Below, piece by piece: positions 23,064 to 34,875 of a stretch of 64,000 bases of DNA. The notes beneath the pieces are model-generated. The model did not search any database, was not told the DNA's origin, and worked only from the letters and a program-made list of their open reading frames with translations. The DNA is from Eucommia ulmoides (taxonomy: Eukaryota > Streptophyta > Magnoliopsida > Garryales > Eucommiaceae). How positions within the stretch are numbered: position 1 is the first letter of the stretch; each line of letters begins with the position of its first letter. Made by a program: the position numbers and the translations under genes. The stretch spans positions 15,055,380-15,119,379 of the forward strand of contig CM028336.1 of the NCBI GenBank assembly GCA_016647705.1, given 5' to 3'.

Positions 23064-24521
23064 ATGGTACACATAGTAAGCACACTAGCTGAGGGGCAGT
23101 CATTGCACCGACCACCCTTGTTTGCAGGTGAAAGTTACTCGTTTTGGAAAGACAGGATGGTAGCTTTTCTTCAGGCTACAAATTACGATGTGTGGCTAAC
23201 AATCGAGGATGGTCCATTCATTCCAATAGAAAACGGAGTTGAGAAGAAGAAGAAACAGCTCATTGCTTCCGATAAGTAGAAACTCTCTATTAACTCTCAA
23301 GCTATCAATATTCTCTTTTGTTCTTTAGATGCTAATGAGTATTCTAGAGTTTCAGGTTACAAATCTGCAAAAAAGATGTGGGATAAACTACAAGTCACCC
23401 ACGAAGGAACAAGTCAAGTGAAACAGTCAAAAATCAATGCACTTATGAGAAAATTTGAGTTGTTGTACACTCGCTTCAACAATATATGCAACAATATGAG
23501 TCAACTCGGAAAGCCATATTCTATGGAGGATAGAGTACGAAAGGTCCTAAGTTCCTTGACAAAAATATGAGAGTCAAAGGTGACGGCAATCGAGGAATCC
23601 AATGATCTTAGCAAATATGATATTGGTGATCTCATTGGCAATTTGATAACTCATGAATCGATAATTTAAGGTTACGAAGATGATACCGGAAATAGCAAGA
23701 AGAAATCCTTGGCGCTAAAAATTCAAAAAATTGAAGAATGGGATGACAGTGATGATAAAAGTCTTGATAGTGAGTAAGAGAAGAATGAATCACTTCTCAC
23801 AAACAACTTTAGAAGAATGACTTGACGCACATTTCGTGGAAACAAAAATCTCAACAGGTTTAAAGTGGAATGCTACAACTGTCGTAAGACTGGTCATTTT
23901 CAAAATGATTGTCCCGAACCGAAGAATGATAAAGAAAAAGAGAAGAAAAAGAAGAAGAAGAAAGAAAAAAAGAAAGCAAAGAAGAGTAAGAAGAAATCAA
24001 TGAAGGCTATTTGGGATGATACCTATTCAAGTAGCTCAGAAGAATCAGATAGTGAGGATACGTCCATGCTTGCATTAATGGCCACAAGTAGTGAAGTAAC
24101 CGATTGTTAAAGTTCTTGTCCTTTAAATTTTGATGAATTGTTTGATGTTTATCAAGAACTTTCACATAATTATAAAAATCAGTGTTCTAAAATAAATACC
24201 CTTCAAAGTACAATTAACACATTAAACGAGCAAGTGATGGACTACGAATTTGAAAACAATGGGTTGAAATCTAAATTGATGGATTTGCAATCAATTGTTC
24301 TCAAATTTACCGGCGGTGAAAATAATTTGAAAATACTTTTGGGAAGTTCACGTGGAGTTTTTGATAAAGCCGGTGTTGGTTTTCAAAAAAATCCTAAACA
24401 AAAACATTTTCATAAATTATTTTCTAAAACTAAGGATCTTGTGAAATGTTTTAAATGTAACATTGTGGGGCATACTATTCATAGATGTTTTGCTAAAGTA
24501 TCTAACTATAGACAAGTTTAG
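23064..24521 (+). pseudogene. Copia gag remnant with two zinc knuckles
   Basis: The frame starts MVHIVSTLAEG and has the copia gag signature PLFAGESYSFWKDRM near its start. Stops occur at about 23277, 23568, 23668, 23775 and 23824. A first CX2CX4HX4C knuckle (CYNC..H..C, 23874-23915) is followed by a lysine run encoded by near-pure AAG/AAA codons (about 23930-24000) and an acidic serine-rich stretch. After a stop at about 24107 a coiled-coil-like segment (24138-24340) leads to a second knuckle, CFKCNIVGHTIHRC (about 24447-24488). Gag would form the particle shell and bind RNA. This copy is broken. Confidence 0.85.
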
Positions 24522-24599
24522 GTTCTAAAATAAACTAAAATTGTCCCGACTAACAAGATCGGACCCACGTAGGCTAAGTACCACTTAGGAACTATTTGA

Positions 24600-26258
24600 G
24601 GTGCTCCTTACAGGTTATTCTAAAAGCTTCAATAAGTAAGGACAAATGATTCCTAGATAGTGGTTGTTCTCAACACACACATGACGGGAGATAAAGGAAA
24701 ATTTACATCTTTGACACCTAAAGATGGAGGTCATGTGACTTTCGGAGACAATGCAAAGGGTAAAATTATCGATATAGGTAATATCGATAATGGTACTACT
24801 ATGATTAAAGATGTGTTACTAGTTGATGAACTTAAACATAATTTGCTTAGTATTAGTCAACTATCTGACAAAGGCTATAATGTTATATTTTATCATGATA
24901 GATACATCACTAAGAATAGTCATGATAGTAGTATCTTGCTAATTGCATAACGTTTTGAGAATGTGTATACTTGCTCTTTTGATGATTTTAATTCTCAAAA
25001 TTTATCTTGTTTGAATACTTTATCTGAAAATAGTTGGTTATGGCATAGAAGACTTGGGCATGCTAGTATGGAGTTAATTTCTAATTTATCTAAGAAGGGT
25101 CTTGTACGTAGTCTACCTGATTTGAAATATGTGAAGGATAAAGTATGTAATGCATGTCAATTAGGCAAGTAAGTTAGATCATCATTTAAGAAAAATATGC
25201 ACACGTCCACATCTAGATATCTTGAATTATTGCATCTTAATTTGTTTGGGCCTAACTTTGTTGCTAGTTTTAGTGGTAAGTTTTATGCATTTGTCATAGT
25301 TGATGATTATTCTAGACTTACCTGGGTATATTTTCTTGCTAAGAAAAGCGAGGTTGCTTCAGTTCTTGTTAAATTTTGTAAACGGATTCAAAATGAGAAG
25401 TAATGCTCTATTATTAACATTCGTAGTGACAGAGAAAGAGAATTTAAGAATGATGAAGTGATAAGTTATTGTGATAAGCATGGTTATGCTCACAATTTTT
25501 CTGCACCAAGATCACCGCAACAAAATGGTGTAGTGGAAAGGAAGAACAAAACACTTCAAGAGATGGCCAAAACGATGCTAAATGAAAATCGCTTACCAAC
25601 CTACTTCTGGGCTGAAGCAATAAGTACAACCTATCATGTGGTAAATCATGTATCAATTCGTAGAGGGTTAAACAAAACCCCATATGAAATTTGGAATGGT
25701 AAGACTCATAATATTTCCTATTTTAAAGTCTTTGAATGTAAATATTTCATTTTGAATGACAAGGATAATTTTGATAAATTTGATACTAAATCTGATTATG
25801 GGATTTTCCTTGAATATGCTACTAACAGTAAGGCTTATAGAGTTTATAATAAACGTACTTTAGTAGAAGAAAAAATAATACATGTTGTTTTTAAGGAAGC
25901 TAATCCATTCTTGTCGAGAAATATTTTGGATGATGATGATGCAAGTATCTTAAATAACCAAAACCAAGGTAATGATGTACCAAAGGAGTCTCAACAAGAG
26001 AAGGAACCTAAGGAGAAGGATTCGACTTTACGAGCTATAAAGAAAGTATCAGGGCATTCAATTAAAGAAATCATCGATAATTTTGAAAAATGTGTAAGTA
26101 CTCGATCTTTTCTTAGGGATATAATTGATCTTGCTTTCTTATCTCAAATTAAGCCTAAAAATATAAATGAGGTGTTAATTGATGAATCTTGGATTTCTGC
26201 AATGCAAGATGAATTAGTTCAATTTGAGCGAAATAAAGTGTGGTGTCTTGTTCCTTGA
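24600..26258 (+). pseudogene. Copia protease and integrase remnant
   Basis: A protease DSG triad (codons near 24650-24660) follows an in-frame stop where tryptophan is usual, and a short ACAC insertion shifts the frame right after it. The integrase zinc region HRRLGH...CNACQLGK (about 25046-25170) is intact. Of the catalytic residues, the first aspartate (usual LHIDLFGP) is asparagine here (LHLNLFGP, about 25230-25255), the second is present (RSD, about 25425) and the glutamate is in GVVERKN (about 25530). Two stops split the integrase (about 25171 and 25402). The protein ends at 26256 at a TGA inside the usual start of the RT region. Confidence 0.85.
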
Positions 26259-27690
26259 TCGGATTTTCATCCAGTTATTGGAACTAAATGGGTATTTAGA
26301 AATAAAAAAGATGAATCTAGTATGGTAATTAGAAATAAAGTAAGATTAGTGGCACAGGGCTATAATCAAGAGGAATGAATTGATTATGATGAAACTTATG
26401 CTCCTGTTGCTAGATTAGAAGCAATTAGAATGTTACTCGCCGTTGCATGTTCACGTAATTTTAAGTTATATCAAATAGATGTAAAAAGTGTATTTCTAAA
26501 TGACTTTCTAGCTGAAGAAGTTTATGTGGAACAACCCCCAGGATTTGAAAGTGATAAATTTTCTACTCATGTATTTAAACTTTGCAAGACTTTGTATGGG
26601 CTTAAACAAGCTCCGAGAGCTTGGTATAAGAGACTTAGCCAATATTTGATCAAAAATGGTTTTCGAAGGGGTATATGTGATATTACACTATTTGTAAAGC
26701 AAACTGATTCTGATATCCTATTAGTACAAGTATATGTTGATGATATCATTTTTGGATCTACTAATGAGGATCTTTGTCAAGAGTTTGCTAAGATAATGCA
26801 GGTTGAATTTGAAATGAGCATGATGGGAGAGTTGAATTTCTTTCTTGGATTGCAAATTAAGCAAACCAAAGAAGGGATATTTATAAATCAAGCTAAATAC
26901 ACCAAGGAGCTACTAAAGAAATATGGCTTGGAAGGCGCTAAAGAGTACAAAACTCTCATGGCAATGGCTACAAAGATAGAAAAGATGATACGGGAAAAAC
27001 GTTAATGAAAAAATGTATCGAGGTATGATTGATAGCCTGTTGTATTTAACTGCTAGTAGACCTGACATTATGTATAGTATTTGTCTTTATGCTAGATTTC
27101 AGTCTTATCCTAAAGAATCGCACTTGACTGTCGTTAAGTGAATCTTTCGTTATTTAAAGGGGATGACTGATCTAGGATTATGGTATCCTAGGGGGAGTGA
27201 TTTTAAATTAGTAAGTTACTTCGACGCTAATTTTGTTGGTTGCAAAGTTGAGCGAAAAAACACAAGTAGTTCATGTCATTTGTTAGGACATGCTTTGTTT
27301 TCTTGGTCAAGCAAGAAACAGAATTCTACAGCCTTATCTACTACTAAAGCTGAATATATGGCAGCTGGTAACTATTGTGCTCAAATTTTATATATTAAGC
27401 AACAGTTAAATGATTTTGGAGTTTGTATGGAGGAAGTCTCGATCTTTTGTGATAATAAAAGTGTTATTTATCTAAGTAAGAAAATAACACAACACTCACG
27501 AACTAAGCACATAGAGATTAGATATTACTTTATTCGTGATCATATTAAGAAAAGAGATATTGTTATTGAATATATTGATACCTCCGACCAGCTTGCTGAT
27601 GTTTTTACCAAACCACTAGCGGAAGATCAGTTTGTAAAAATCATTCGCGGTTTAGGTATGGTTAGGTATAATGATGTTTGCCAAGAGTGA
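26259..27690 (+). pseudogene. Copia reverse transcriptase and RNase H remnant
   Basis: RT motifs in order: GTKWVFRNK, RLVAQGYNQE, YAPVARLEAIR, QIDVKSVFLN, YGLKQAPRAWY, and the catalytic YVDD (26733-26744), in the 26430-27005 frame. Stops lie at 26256 and about 26376, and a frameshift near 27000. RNase H (27163-27690) keeps YFDAN, AEY, CDNKS and the QLADVFTKPL tail. RT/RNase H would copy the element RNA into cDNA. Disrupted, so presumed inactive. Confidence 0.88.
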
Positions 27691-27992
27691 GTTACGTATG
27701 TTCCCCTCCCCCCCCTAAATTTAGTTTCTGAAGATGACAAAGGGGGAGAAATTAGTGATGTTTTATTAAGGGGGAGTAGTTTTAATGTTTTAATTAAGTA
27801 TTTTTTATTTGTGAAAAGGGGAAAAAATTAGTAATGTTTGCTTTAATGAGTATTTTAATTTGTGCATTATTAATCTTCATTATGATACTTTAATGAGTTA
27901 AAGAACACGTCCTCGGATTCAGGGGGAGTGTAGTTATATTTTATTTTTTTAAAAAAATCAAAGTTAATTGTCATCATAAAAAATGAGGAGAT
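27691..27992 (+). mobile_element. Copia 3' untranslated tail with polypurine tract
   Basis: Contains repeated GGGGGAGT/GGGGGAGAA tracts (27744, 27771, 27921) and ends AAATGAGGAGAT (27981-27992) immediately before the 3' LTR, the likely plus-strand primer. No coding sequence is seen. Confidence 0.7.
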
Positions 27993-30112
27993 TGTTGATC
28001 CTAAGATTTTGATGAACAATTAAGTATTAACGTTTTGATGGAACTAATATTTTAATTGAGTGTTTCAGTAATTTAAAGTTCCAAGTGATAAAGATGATAA
28101 ATTAAATGGATACTAAATGATAAAACTGAAGATATTGAAGATTTAAGAGTTTAAAAATTAGGAAAAACAACCCAGGTAAATTTCAATTCTTAATATCTCA
28201 TTTAGGAACACACACATGGCACAAAATGTATTTTCTCATTAATGTGTGTATTGATTAAGTTAAATTATTTGCTCCTATGTGAATTGAGAAGAAATAATTT
28301 TGAATGACTAAAATAAAAGATAAGAATATTAGTGGAGCTTATTTAAAAGAGAAAATGGTTAAAGGGGCGAAAACGTAAAAGAAAATTAGTTAAAAACGTA
28401 TTCAGAGAAGAGATCCAGAAGACAACAGTCGACTGGTGAGTCGACCGGACCAAGTAGTTATAACATCCTGTATTTCTAAGTCGACCGACAGGTCGACCGG
28501 CCAAGAAGGGCTAGACTCTCTGAATCAACAAGTTGACTGATAGGTCGACTGGTAGAAGAAAGACCAACTCTCTGAATCTACAAATCGACCGGGCGGTCGA
28601 CCGATGAACTGCATTGGCTACATCCTGAATCTCCTAGTCGACTAGGCAGTCGACTGAATGCGCTGTTTCAGGATATTATTTTATCCGAGATTAAATCCGA
28701 TAGTAGCCATTTTTTGTTGGGATTTGAGAGAGATTTTGGGGATATTCTCTATATTTAAAATATGGTTCATATATAAATTAAATCCTACTAATTTGGCTCA
28801 TCAAATATTAATGTTTCTCAATTTAGTACTTGAAATAGATTATATTCTTATTAATTAAGATTGAGAAATACTTTGGAGGTTTAATTGAGAGATTTGAAAG
28901 CTGTTTTTAATTGAAAATTGAACCAAAATGAAGTCCTTATGATATAAACGGTCTATAAGAGCTTTTAATTATCATGACATATGTAAACTAGCCGTTAGAA
29001 GGCTAATTTCATATTCCTATATATAGACCTGCGAATTTCTGATATAAAAAAATTATTCATTGAGAGAGTTAAAAGAGTTTATATCATTTGTGAGCTTTTA
29101 TAAGAGTTATCATTCTACGATATTGTGAAACTTTCTAAGAAGTAATTTTGAGAATTAATTGCGATCAATTTTTACTGATATCGGATTTGAAGATACATTG
29201 TTCTAATCATTATTTCTGTGGATTCCGAGTGAGATCTTTCCATATTGCTTATTATTTGTTTTTTTTTTCTATATTTGGAAATTGATCTTAGAAATTGTTT
29301 TTGATTTTTGAAGAAAATATTTTTACAAATAATTTCTTGAATCTGATTACGTACTCAAATTTGCTACCCATATTCTTGTTAAAATCAGATTTTTGTATCT
29401 CACATTTTTCTATCATTAGTTAGGATATTAATTGAGTTATTATTTATCTAGGGTGGTGGAAGCTCCGAGTGAGATTTACTTTTTATTAATTTTTGTATTG
29501 GTGAATAGTATGACGGGTTAAATACCGTTGGGGGTATTTAATCAAGGGTAGCTAGGTTTCAGTCTCTTCTTGTAAAGAGATTGAGGTAGTGATTCTTCCT
29601 AGATAAGAATTGCGTTATGAGTGATTTGTAAAAGTTCCATTCTTACCTGTGAAAAGGATAATTAGAGTGTTTTGAGAGATTTTGATTTTTGTGCCTTAAT
29701 ATTAAAAAGAATTAGGTTATTCTTTAGCCTGTAAAAAGTAGAGGTTCTTCCTTAACTTCGGAAAAGGATATTGTAAAAGTTGATTATGAGTCTGTAAAAG
29801 AATCAATGTGCGGATTTGGTTCCTACCTTTAAAGGGATATTGGTTTTAGTGGGTATGACCTCTGTGGAGCTTGGGAGACTGGATTAGCCAAGAGTAGCTT
29901 GGTAAACCAGTATAAATCTTTTGTGTGTTGCATTACCACTTTGCTATTTTTGTTATTTGGGTGTGCATTTAGATTGATAATATTATTCCGCTGTGTTAGA
30001 AAGATAATAATTAATTTAGGTATAAAATTAATTATTTGATTTATTTAATTTTATTCTGATTATTTTCTTATTACCCAATTCACCCCCCCTTGAGTATTCT
30101 ACTGGGCCAACA
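27993..30112 (+). repeat. 3' LTR of the copia element (2120 bp)
   Basis: Begins TGTTGATCCTAAG and ends ACTGGGCCAACA, then TSD AAGGT. Collinear with 20887-23013, only 7 bp shorter. Confidence 0.93.
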
Positions 30113-30683
30113 AAGGTCACATCAAGCATTTAATACATGGAACAACTATTAAAGACTCCATTCAATGGATGCATTTAATGAGTAAGATATTTTCACCAAA
30201 ATATCTTAAAAGAAACTTAGTTACTTCAAAGTAACTAGTGGTTACAAGGCTAACCGGATCACTTCTCATCTTATTAAGGCGTAAAATGCCCATTAAATCA
30301 ATATCAAATCATTGCATTTAATGCATGAATAATATGTAGAGACTACATTCAATGAACTCATTAAATATCATTGAATGAAGGAAATATATTTTCAAGGGAA
30401 ATAACCAGATTAGTTTGAGTAACTAGTACTTAACAAGTAAACCGAACAAAAAAACTTCACATCAAGCATTAAATGATCATTTAATGATCCATATGCAAGC
30501 CATGATGAGCAGTGATTGCTTAGATATTTCTAAGAATTGGTAATCATTACCAAATCTAATGATTACTTAGAAAATCAAATTAAATCTTCATTATGTGGCT
30601 CTAACACTAGCAGTGAAAGACATCAAAGGGTCTTACCTAGTCAAAACACAGCATGAGGAGCAAGATGGGTATGCCTATACATT

Positions 30684-32115
30684 TGATAGGTGGAATTTAT
30701 CTATATATTCTCAAGCTAATTTGGTAGTTTTCGAGTGTTATTATAATGTTTTAATTCATTTTTATTTGTTTTGGTATAAATCAGGTGTTTGGGACGAAAA
30801 TGGATGAAAATTGTTGAAAATTGAGCAAATCGGTGGGATGTTGGTGGAGAAATAGTTGAAAAGATGAAAAAAGCCGAGTTACGAATCTGCAGATCCATGA
30901 CTGCAACGGTGAAAACCACTATTGCAGCGATCAAAATGCAGAAACATTCTGCTTAACCACCACTGCAGCGGTGAACTTCATTGTTGCAGCGATGGCCGCC
31001 ACCACCACATCAGTGCTTTCCACCGATGTATCGGTCAACTAGAAGAAACCTACTGACTTCCCACCGTTGTAGCAGTCCGACATCAGGTGGCTTAGATATT
31101 TTGGGATATTTTATAGATATTTTTTATCCCTCTTGATATTCCTTCTCCCCTAAGACATTAAGCACATAACTTGGGACAATTTTGGGATATTGGAGAGCTC
31201 AAGATCAAAGAACAAATAGGAGAACATCAAATTGGAAGAAGAGGAAATGATTTCGGAGCGATTTTTGCGGAAGTGGAACACTTCACTTCACAAATTTGCT
31301 TTCCGTTTTTGGTTTCTCTCTTTGTTCTTAAGTTTTGTATATTGAATGATGATGTTAATCTCTTATTTTAATGAATATTCGATTAAGATCATGAGTAGCT
31401 AAATATCTATTATCTAGGAATTGATATAGTTTATGAAAACGTTATTTGAGTAAATCATGTTTCGTTAACGGTTGTTCTTGCTTTTGCTTATCCGATTGTG
31501 TTTACCGTTTTATTACTTCTATTATATGCTGGTTATGATATATTGGTTGGTTTGAGAATATGAAGTTTGACACTCGGGAGAGGTAACTCTAGATTCGGAC
31601 TAGGGTTTAAACACAATGCAACGATCTAATGACTCGGGAGAGTATTAGAAAGTGTATAATCCATGAGGTTGGGGCAAGACTCATGTGATTAGTGTAATTT
31701 AGATGCTAGATGGGGACATCGGCGTTGACGTGAAGTTGCATATTCATTCACTTTACACTCGAGAGAGGTAGTGAGTGAGTTTTCGATACCTAGATTGTCG
31801 AATAGTTTGAATACCGTTAATGTAAACTAGATTGGATCAAACACATATAAATAAATGAAGTTAATTCCTAGATAATCTATTCTCATATAGTATATTTAGT
31901 ATTGTAATTTAATTAGTTATTAATTTAATTTAGTATATACTAAAAACAAAAACCTTAATTTGAGTCGCCTAGATAAAATTCGGTTATGATAATCGCGGTA
32001 CTTAACGACAATTTAATCCAATCCTTATGGATACGACAACCCTTCTCATTCACTATTCTATAAAACTTGACCCGTACACTTGAGATAAAAGTAGCGACGT
32101 AATATTCCGCTGCCA
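30684..32115 (+). repeat. 5' LTR of the gag-only gypsy derivative (1432 bp)
   Basis: Starts TGATAGGTGG and ends ATTCCGCTGCCA. Same family as the solo LTRs at 17681-19274 and 36359-37692 (shared CTCGGGAGAGG, GGGGCAAGACTCATGTGA and GTAGCGnCGTA..TT.CCGC blocks). The palindrome module (30890-31080) has CTGCAG-centred copies here. Confidence 0.87.
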
Positions 32116-32121
32116 AGTTTT

Positions 32122-32137
32122 TGGCGCCGTTTGCCGG
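32122..32137 (+). promoter_or_regulatory. Gypsy primer-binding site
   Basis: TGGCGCCGTTTGCCGG, six bases after the LTR end. The common plant gypsy form is TGGCGCCGTTGCCGGGGA (reported as tRNA-Asp type in Athila/Tat elements); this copy has one extra T and a later change. Confidence 0.75.
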
Positions 32138-32254
32138 AGATTGGTTTTTAGATTGTTATAGATATTGTGAGTAAATAACTTGATTTTAATTTAGGTATTT
32201 ATTTTATTTTTAATTTTTGTTTTTAGTTTTCTTTGTCTTATAAGGTACTTAAAA

Positions 32255-33091
32255 ATGTTAGATCAACAAGTGCTATTGCATTTCTTTCAACGGGATTCCG
32301 AGCCATTTTATTGTGCTTGGGATCAATATAAGGAGTTGCTCATCTGGTTCCCAAACCATCATTTCCCAAGGGAGTATCAACTACTAAACTTCCTCGATAG
32401 GTTACTAGCAGCAACAAGAAATGGGGTTGAATGAGGAAATGGTACCACCTCTTTCGACCAACTAATCGCGGACGAAACCTATTAGGTACTGGAAGATATG
32501 GCAGAGCTTGATTTTCAGAGTTGGAATTATTTAACAAGCTATCAAAGCTTGGGGGATAGTTCTACCATTTCGGCACTATGGATTGACACCCCGGACCAAA
32601 ATGTGGAGTCTTCCCCCACCCTGGAAGAAATGTTCGCCGAATTTATAGGGGAGACTCAAGCTTTCTGAAGGGAAAGAAATGGTTGTCTCAATGAGCATGA
32701 GGATCGTCTTGACAATATTAAGACGACCTACGCTGAAATTAACGTGACCGTAACGTCTCTTAAGATGCATATCGGTTAGCTTATCTGCTTTATTGCGGCC
32801 AAGTCAAAAGTGGTGCCACTGAGAGACACACACGCCACATTCATCGAAAGCCACCACGAGGAACCAGATACAAGCTGGAGGAACTTGGGTTCGTATATTG
32901 AAGATGATTCGAAAGAAGACGAGGCTCAAGATTTATTCGTAGATGATAAAGCAGAAGATGATTTTGAGTACTCATCTCTTGAGATCCATGTTGTGATGTC
33001 ACCCTCGATCCAAGACGATCACATCTACGAGGATCCGATGTGGCTCACCTATTATCCCCTACTTCCAACTCCATTCATTCAGGTCAACTAA
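32255..33091 (+). pseudogene. Gypsy gag remnant
   Basis: From ATG at 32255 the frame reads through EPFYCAWDQYKELL and PNHHFPREYQLLNFLDRLL, matching the Retrotrans_gag pattern (usual ESLYEAWERFKxLLRxCPHH...QxxxFYxGL). In the same frame a helical EDRLDNIKTTYAEI segment and a conserved acidic tail extend to 33091. At least four stops interrupt it (about 32432, 32483, 32666 and 32777). No zinc knuckle is visible. Protease, RT and integrase are absent downstream, so the element could not move without a partner. Confidence 0.72.
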
Positions 33092-34875
33092 GCACATATA
33101 CTGAAAACGAGTCATGTTGAGAGTACGAGTCAATTATTGCCAAATCTTGTCAATCTTGAGGGCGTTCTAAACCAAGACCCGTATGTTGTGTTGTATGACA
33201 CATACTATAGGCGGAAGTTGCTCTTTGATGAGCCCTTCTCTATGTCAAGCCAAGGATAATAAACCAAGCGCTTCTTAGGAGGCAACCCAAGTCTCAAATA
33301 AATTAATCCATCACCGCCGACTTCATTCAGAGGCGAGATTGTCTCGCCTCCCAGGTATGTGTTCTAAACCCCATTCATCGTCATGCTTTATTTTAATTGT
33401 TGAGATCGATGTTGGGTCGTTGTGGACACTGCCCATTTTAAGTTTGGGGGTGATATGTAGTATGCTTTTATGTTTTCTTGTTATTAGTTATGTAGTTTAA
33501 GTTTAAATGTTTTATTCTATAAATGTATGCATGTTTGTTTAGTATTAGTATCAATATGTTTATGTATGAAGTAGTAATTGTGTGTTGAGTTGTTGAGTTC
33601 TTCTAGGCCATTACCCGATGGTGAAAATTATCCCCTAGTTGTATATCAAGGTCAGGGATAATGCCCATTCATGTGTTTTGTGTGCTTGGCATGTCGATTA
33701 GGTAAGTCATTTTTTATCCTAAATTGCATGATCACGTAGACTCATTGTATAGCTATTCAAACGATTTAACGTCGATTATTCAGTAGTAAGTTCATGATAC
33801 TTTTACGGAATCTAGAACTTGATTGGGGGAAACTTGAGGCAAAATCCTAGGCGAGGTAGTTTAGAAGACATGATTTAGGCTTTCATTTTTATCTCTTGAG
33901 CCTTTGTAGCTTACCTTGTAAAAACTTTACTCCTCGTTACCTTGTCGAAACCTATAGTCGTTCAATTCTGAACATGTAACAAATGCCCTGGCTAATAAAA
34001 CTTTTTCCAAATTTAAGTCATTAAACCAAAGGCACAATGTGAGTAAAAATCAAGTTAGCATTTGTTTATGCTACTTGAAGTGAGCGGTTGGGTTTTGGGT
34101 GAATGTTTGATTGGTTCGGTATTAGAGACTTGCTTGTCATTTTTCTGTCGTATTTCTACACCACTTTAATTGTTCAAATCAAATAAGTTTGGGGATATGG
34201 TTTGATCCAAAAAAAAAAAAAAACTTATGTAAATATAGTTCTATTTTCGTTTCTTTTGACAAGTGAGTACAATATTCTTAAATGTTTGTTCAGGGTTGTG
34301 TTTCTTAAATATTTGGGGTTACGAGTGAGATTGAGTGCCAAGCATTGTGCCTCAGGTATCGTTGAATTATAATGGTTACTTGTTTTCTATTCCTGACATA
34401 ACCTTGGGCATTTTCCAAAAATCGAACCACGCCCTATTGATCTTTTTGAGCTTCCAAGCCTACATCAGTCAAGAGTTGAACCCAGTCAAGCATATGGATT
34501 TCCTAATCTTTTACGGTTAAAGTTATGAGCTTGATTACTGAATAATCCAATCCGATGTTTGGATAGTTATATGTTTGAGTTTTCACACACACACACACAT
34601 ACTTTGAATAGATCTAGAATGGCCTTTACTGATATTGAGTATTGAAATTCTAGAACACCACGTAATGTGTTTTATTCCTGAACTTGAGTTGATTAGGGGC
34701 CGTTGAGAGGAAAACATTTTGGTTTATTAGGTGAATTCAGAACTCACATGTTGCTACTTCTAGTTCATTTATGTTTTTTCGTGTTTAATATTAAAGTTAG
34801 TTAATTAGTTGTGGTAGTTTAATTTATTGTGTGGGTATTTTGTTCGAGGACTAACAAAATTCTAAGTTTGGGGGT
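33092..34875 (+). mobile_element. Untranslated 3' region of the gypsy derivative, ending at the PPT
   Basis: 1.8 kb, no coding. It holds GGAGGCAACCCAAG (about 33280), an AAGTTTGGGGGTG polypurine-like copy at about 33440, a weaker one at about 34190, an (AC)n run at 34566-34582, and the terminal CTAAGTTTGGGGGTA (34861-34875). Internal PPT-like copies are common in this group's 3' regions. Confidence 0.65.

Larger units (their letters stand above)
20887..30112 (+). mobile_element. Complete Ty1/copia element, 9226 bp
   Basis: TGTT..AACA LTRs (20887-23013 and 27993-30112) are flanked by a perfect TSD AAGGT (20882-20886 and 30113-30117). The joined flanks reproduce the site as found in the sister LTR (GTCAAGGGCATATCAAGC near 6297). 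Gene order is gag, protease, integrase, RT, RNase H, which defines copia. LTRs over 2 kb point to a Sire- or Tork/Angela-like lineage; I cannot decide which. No envelope-like frame lies between RNase H and the 3' LTR (27691-27992). Stops, frameshifts and a changed integrase residue make it non-functional. Confidence 0.95.
30684..34875 (+). mobile_element. One-LTR, gag-only Ty3/gypsy derivative (4192 bp)
   Basis: Inserted into the LARD 3' LTR between ACATT (30679-30683) and GCATT (34876-34880), a 5-bp TSD with one mismatch. The uninterrupted sister site reads ACATTCCCC at about 7831. It has a 5' LTR (30684-32115), PBS, broken gag (32255-33091), a long untranslated region with the GGAGGCAACCCAAG phrase (about 33280), and an end AAGTTTGGGGGTA. 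That end looks like the polypurine tract that should precede a 3' LTR; no 3' LTR follows. No pol is seen. PBS, PPT and phrase resemble Athila/Tat-group elements; a TR-GAG-like derivative is inferred. Confidence 0.8.

Noticed and set aside
27691..27992. Envelope-like frame after copia RNase H, as in some Sire elements
   Set aside because: Only about 300 bp between RNase H and the 3' LTR, all non-coding.
20887..30112. Integrated plant pararetrovirus
   Set aside because: LTRs with TSD, integrase before reverse transcriptase, and copia motifs; no movement-protein or coat-type frame.
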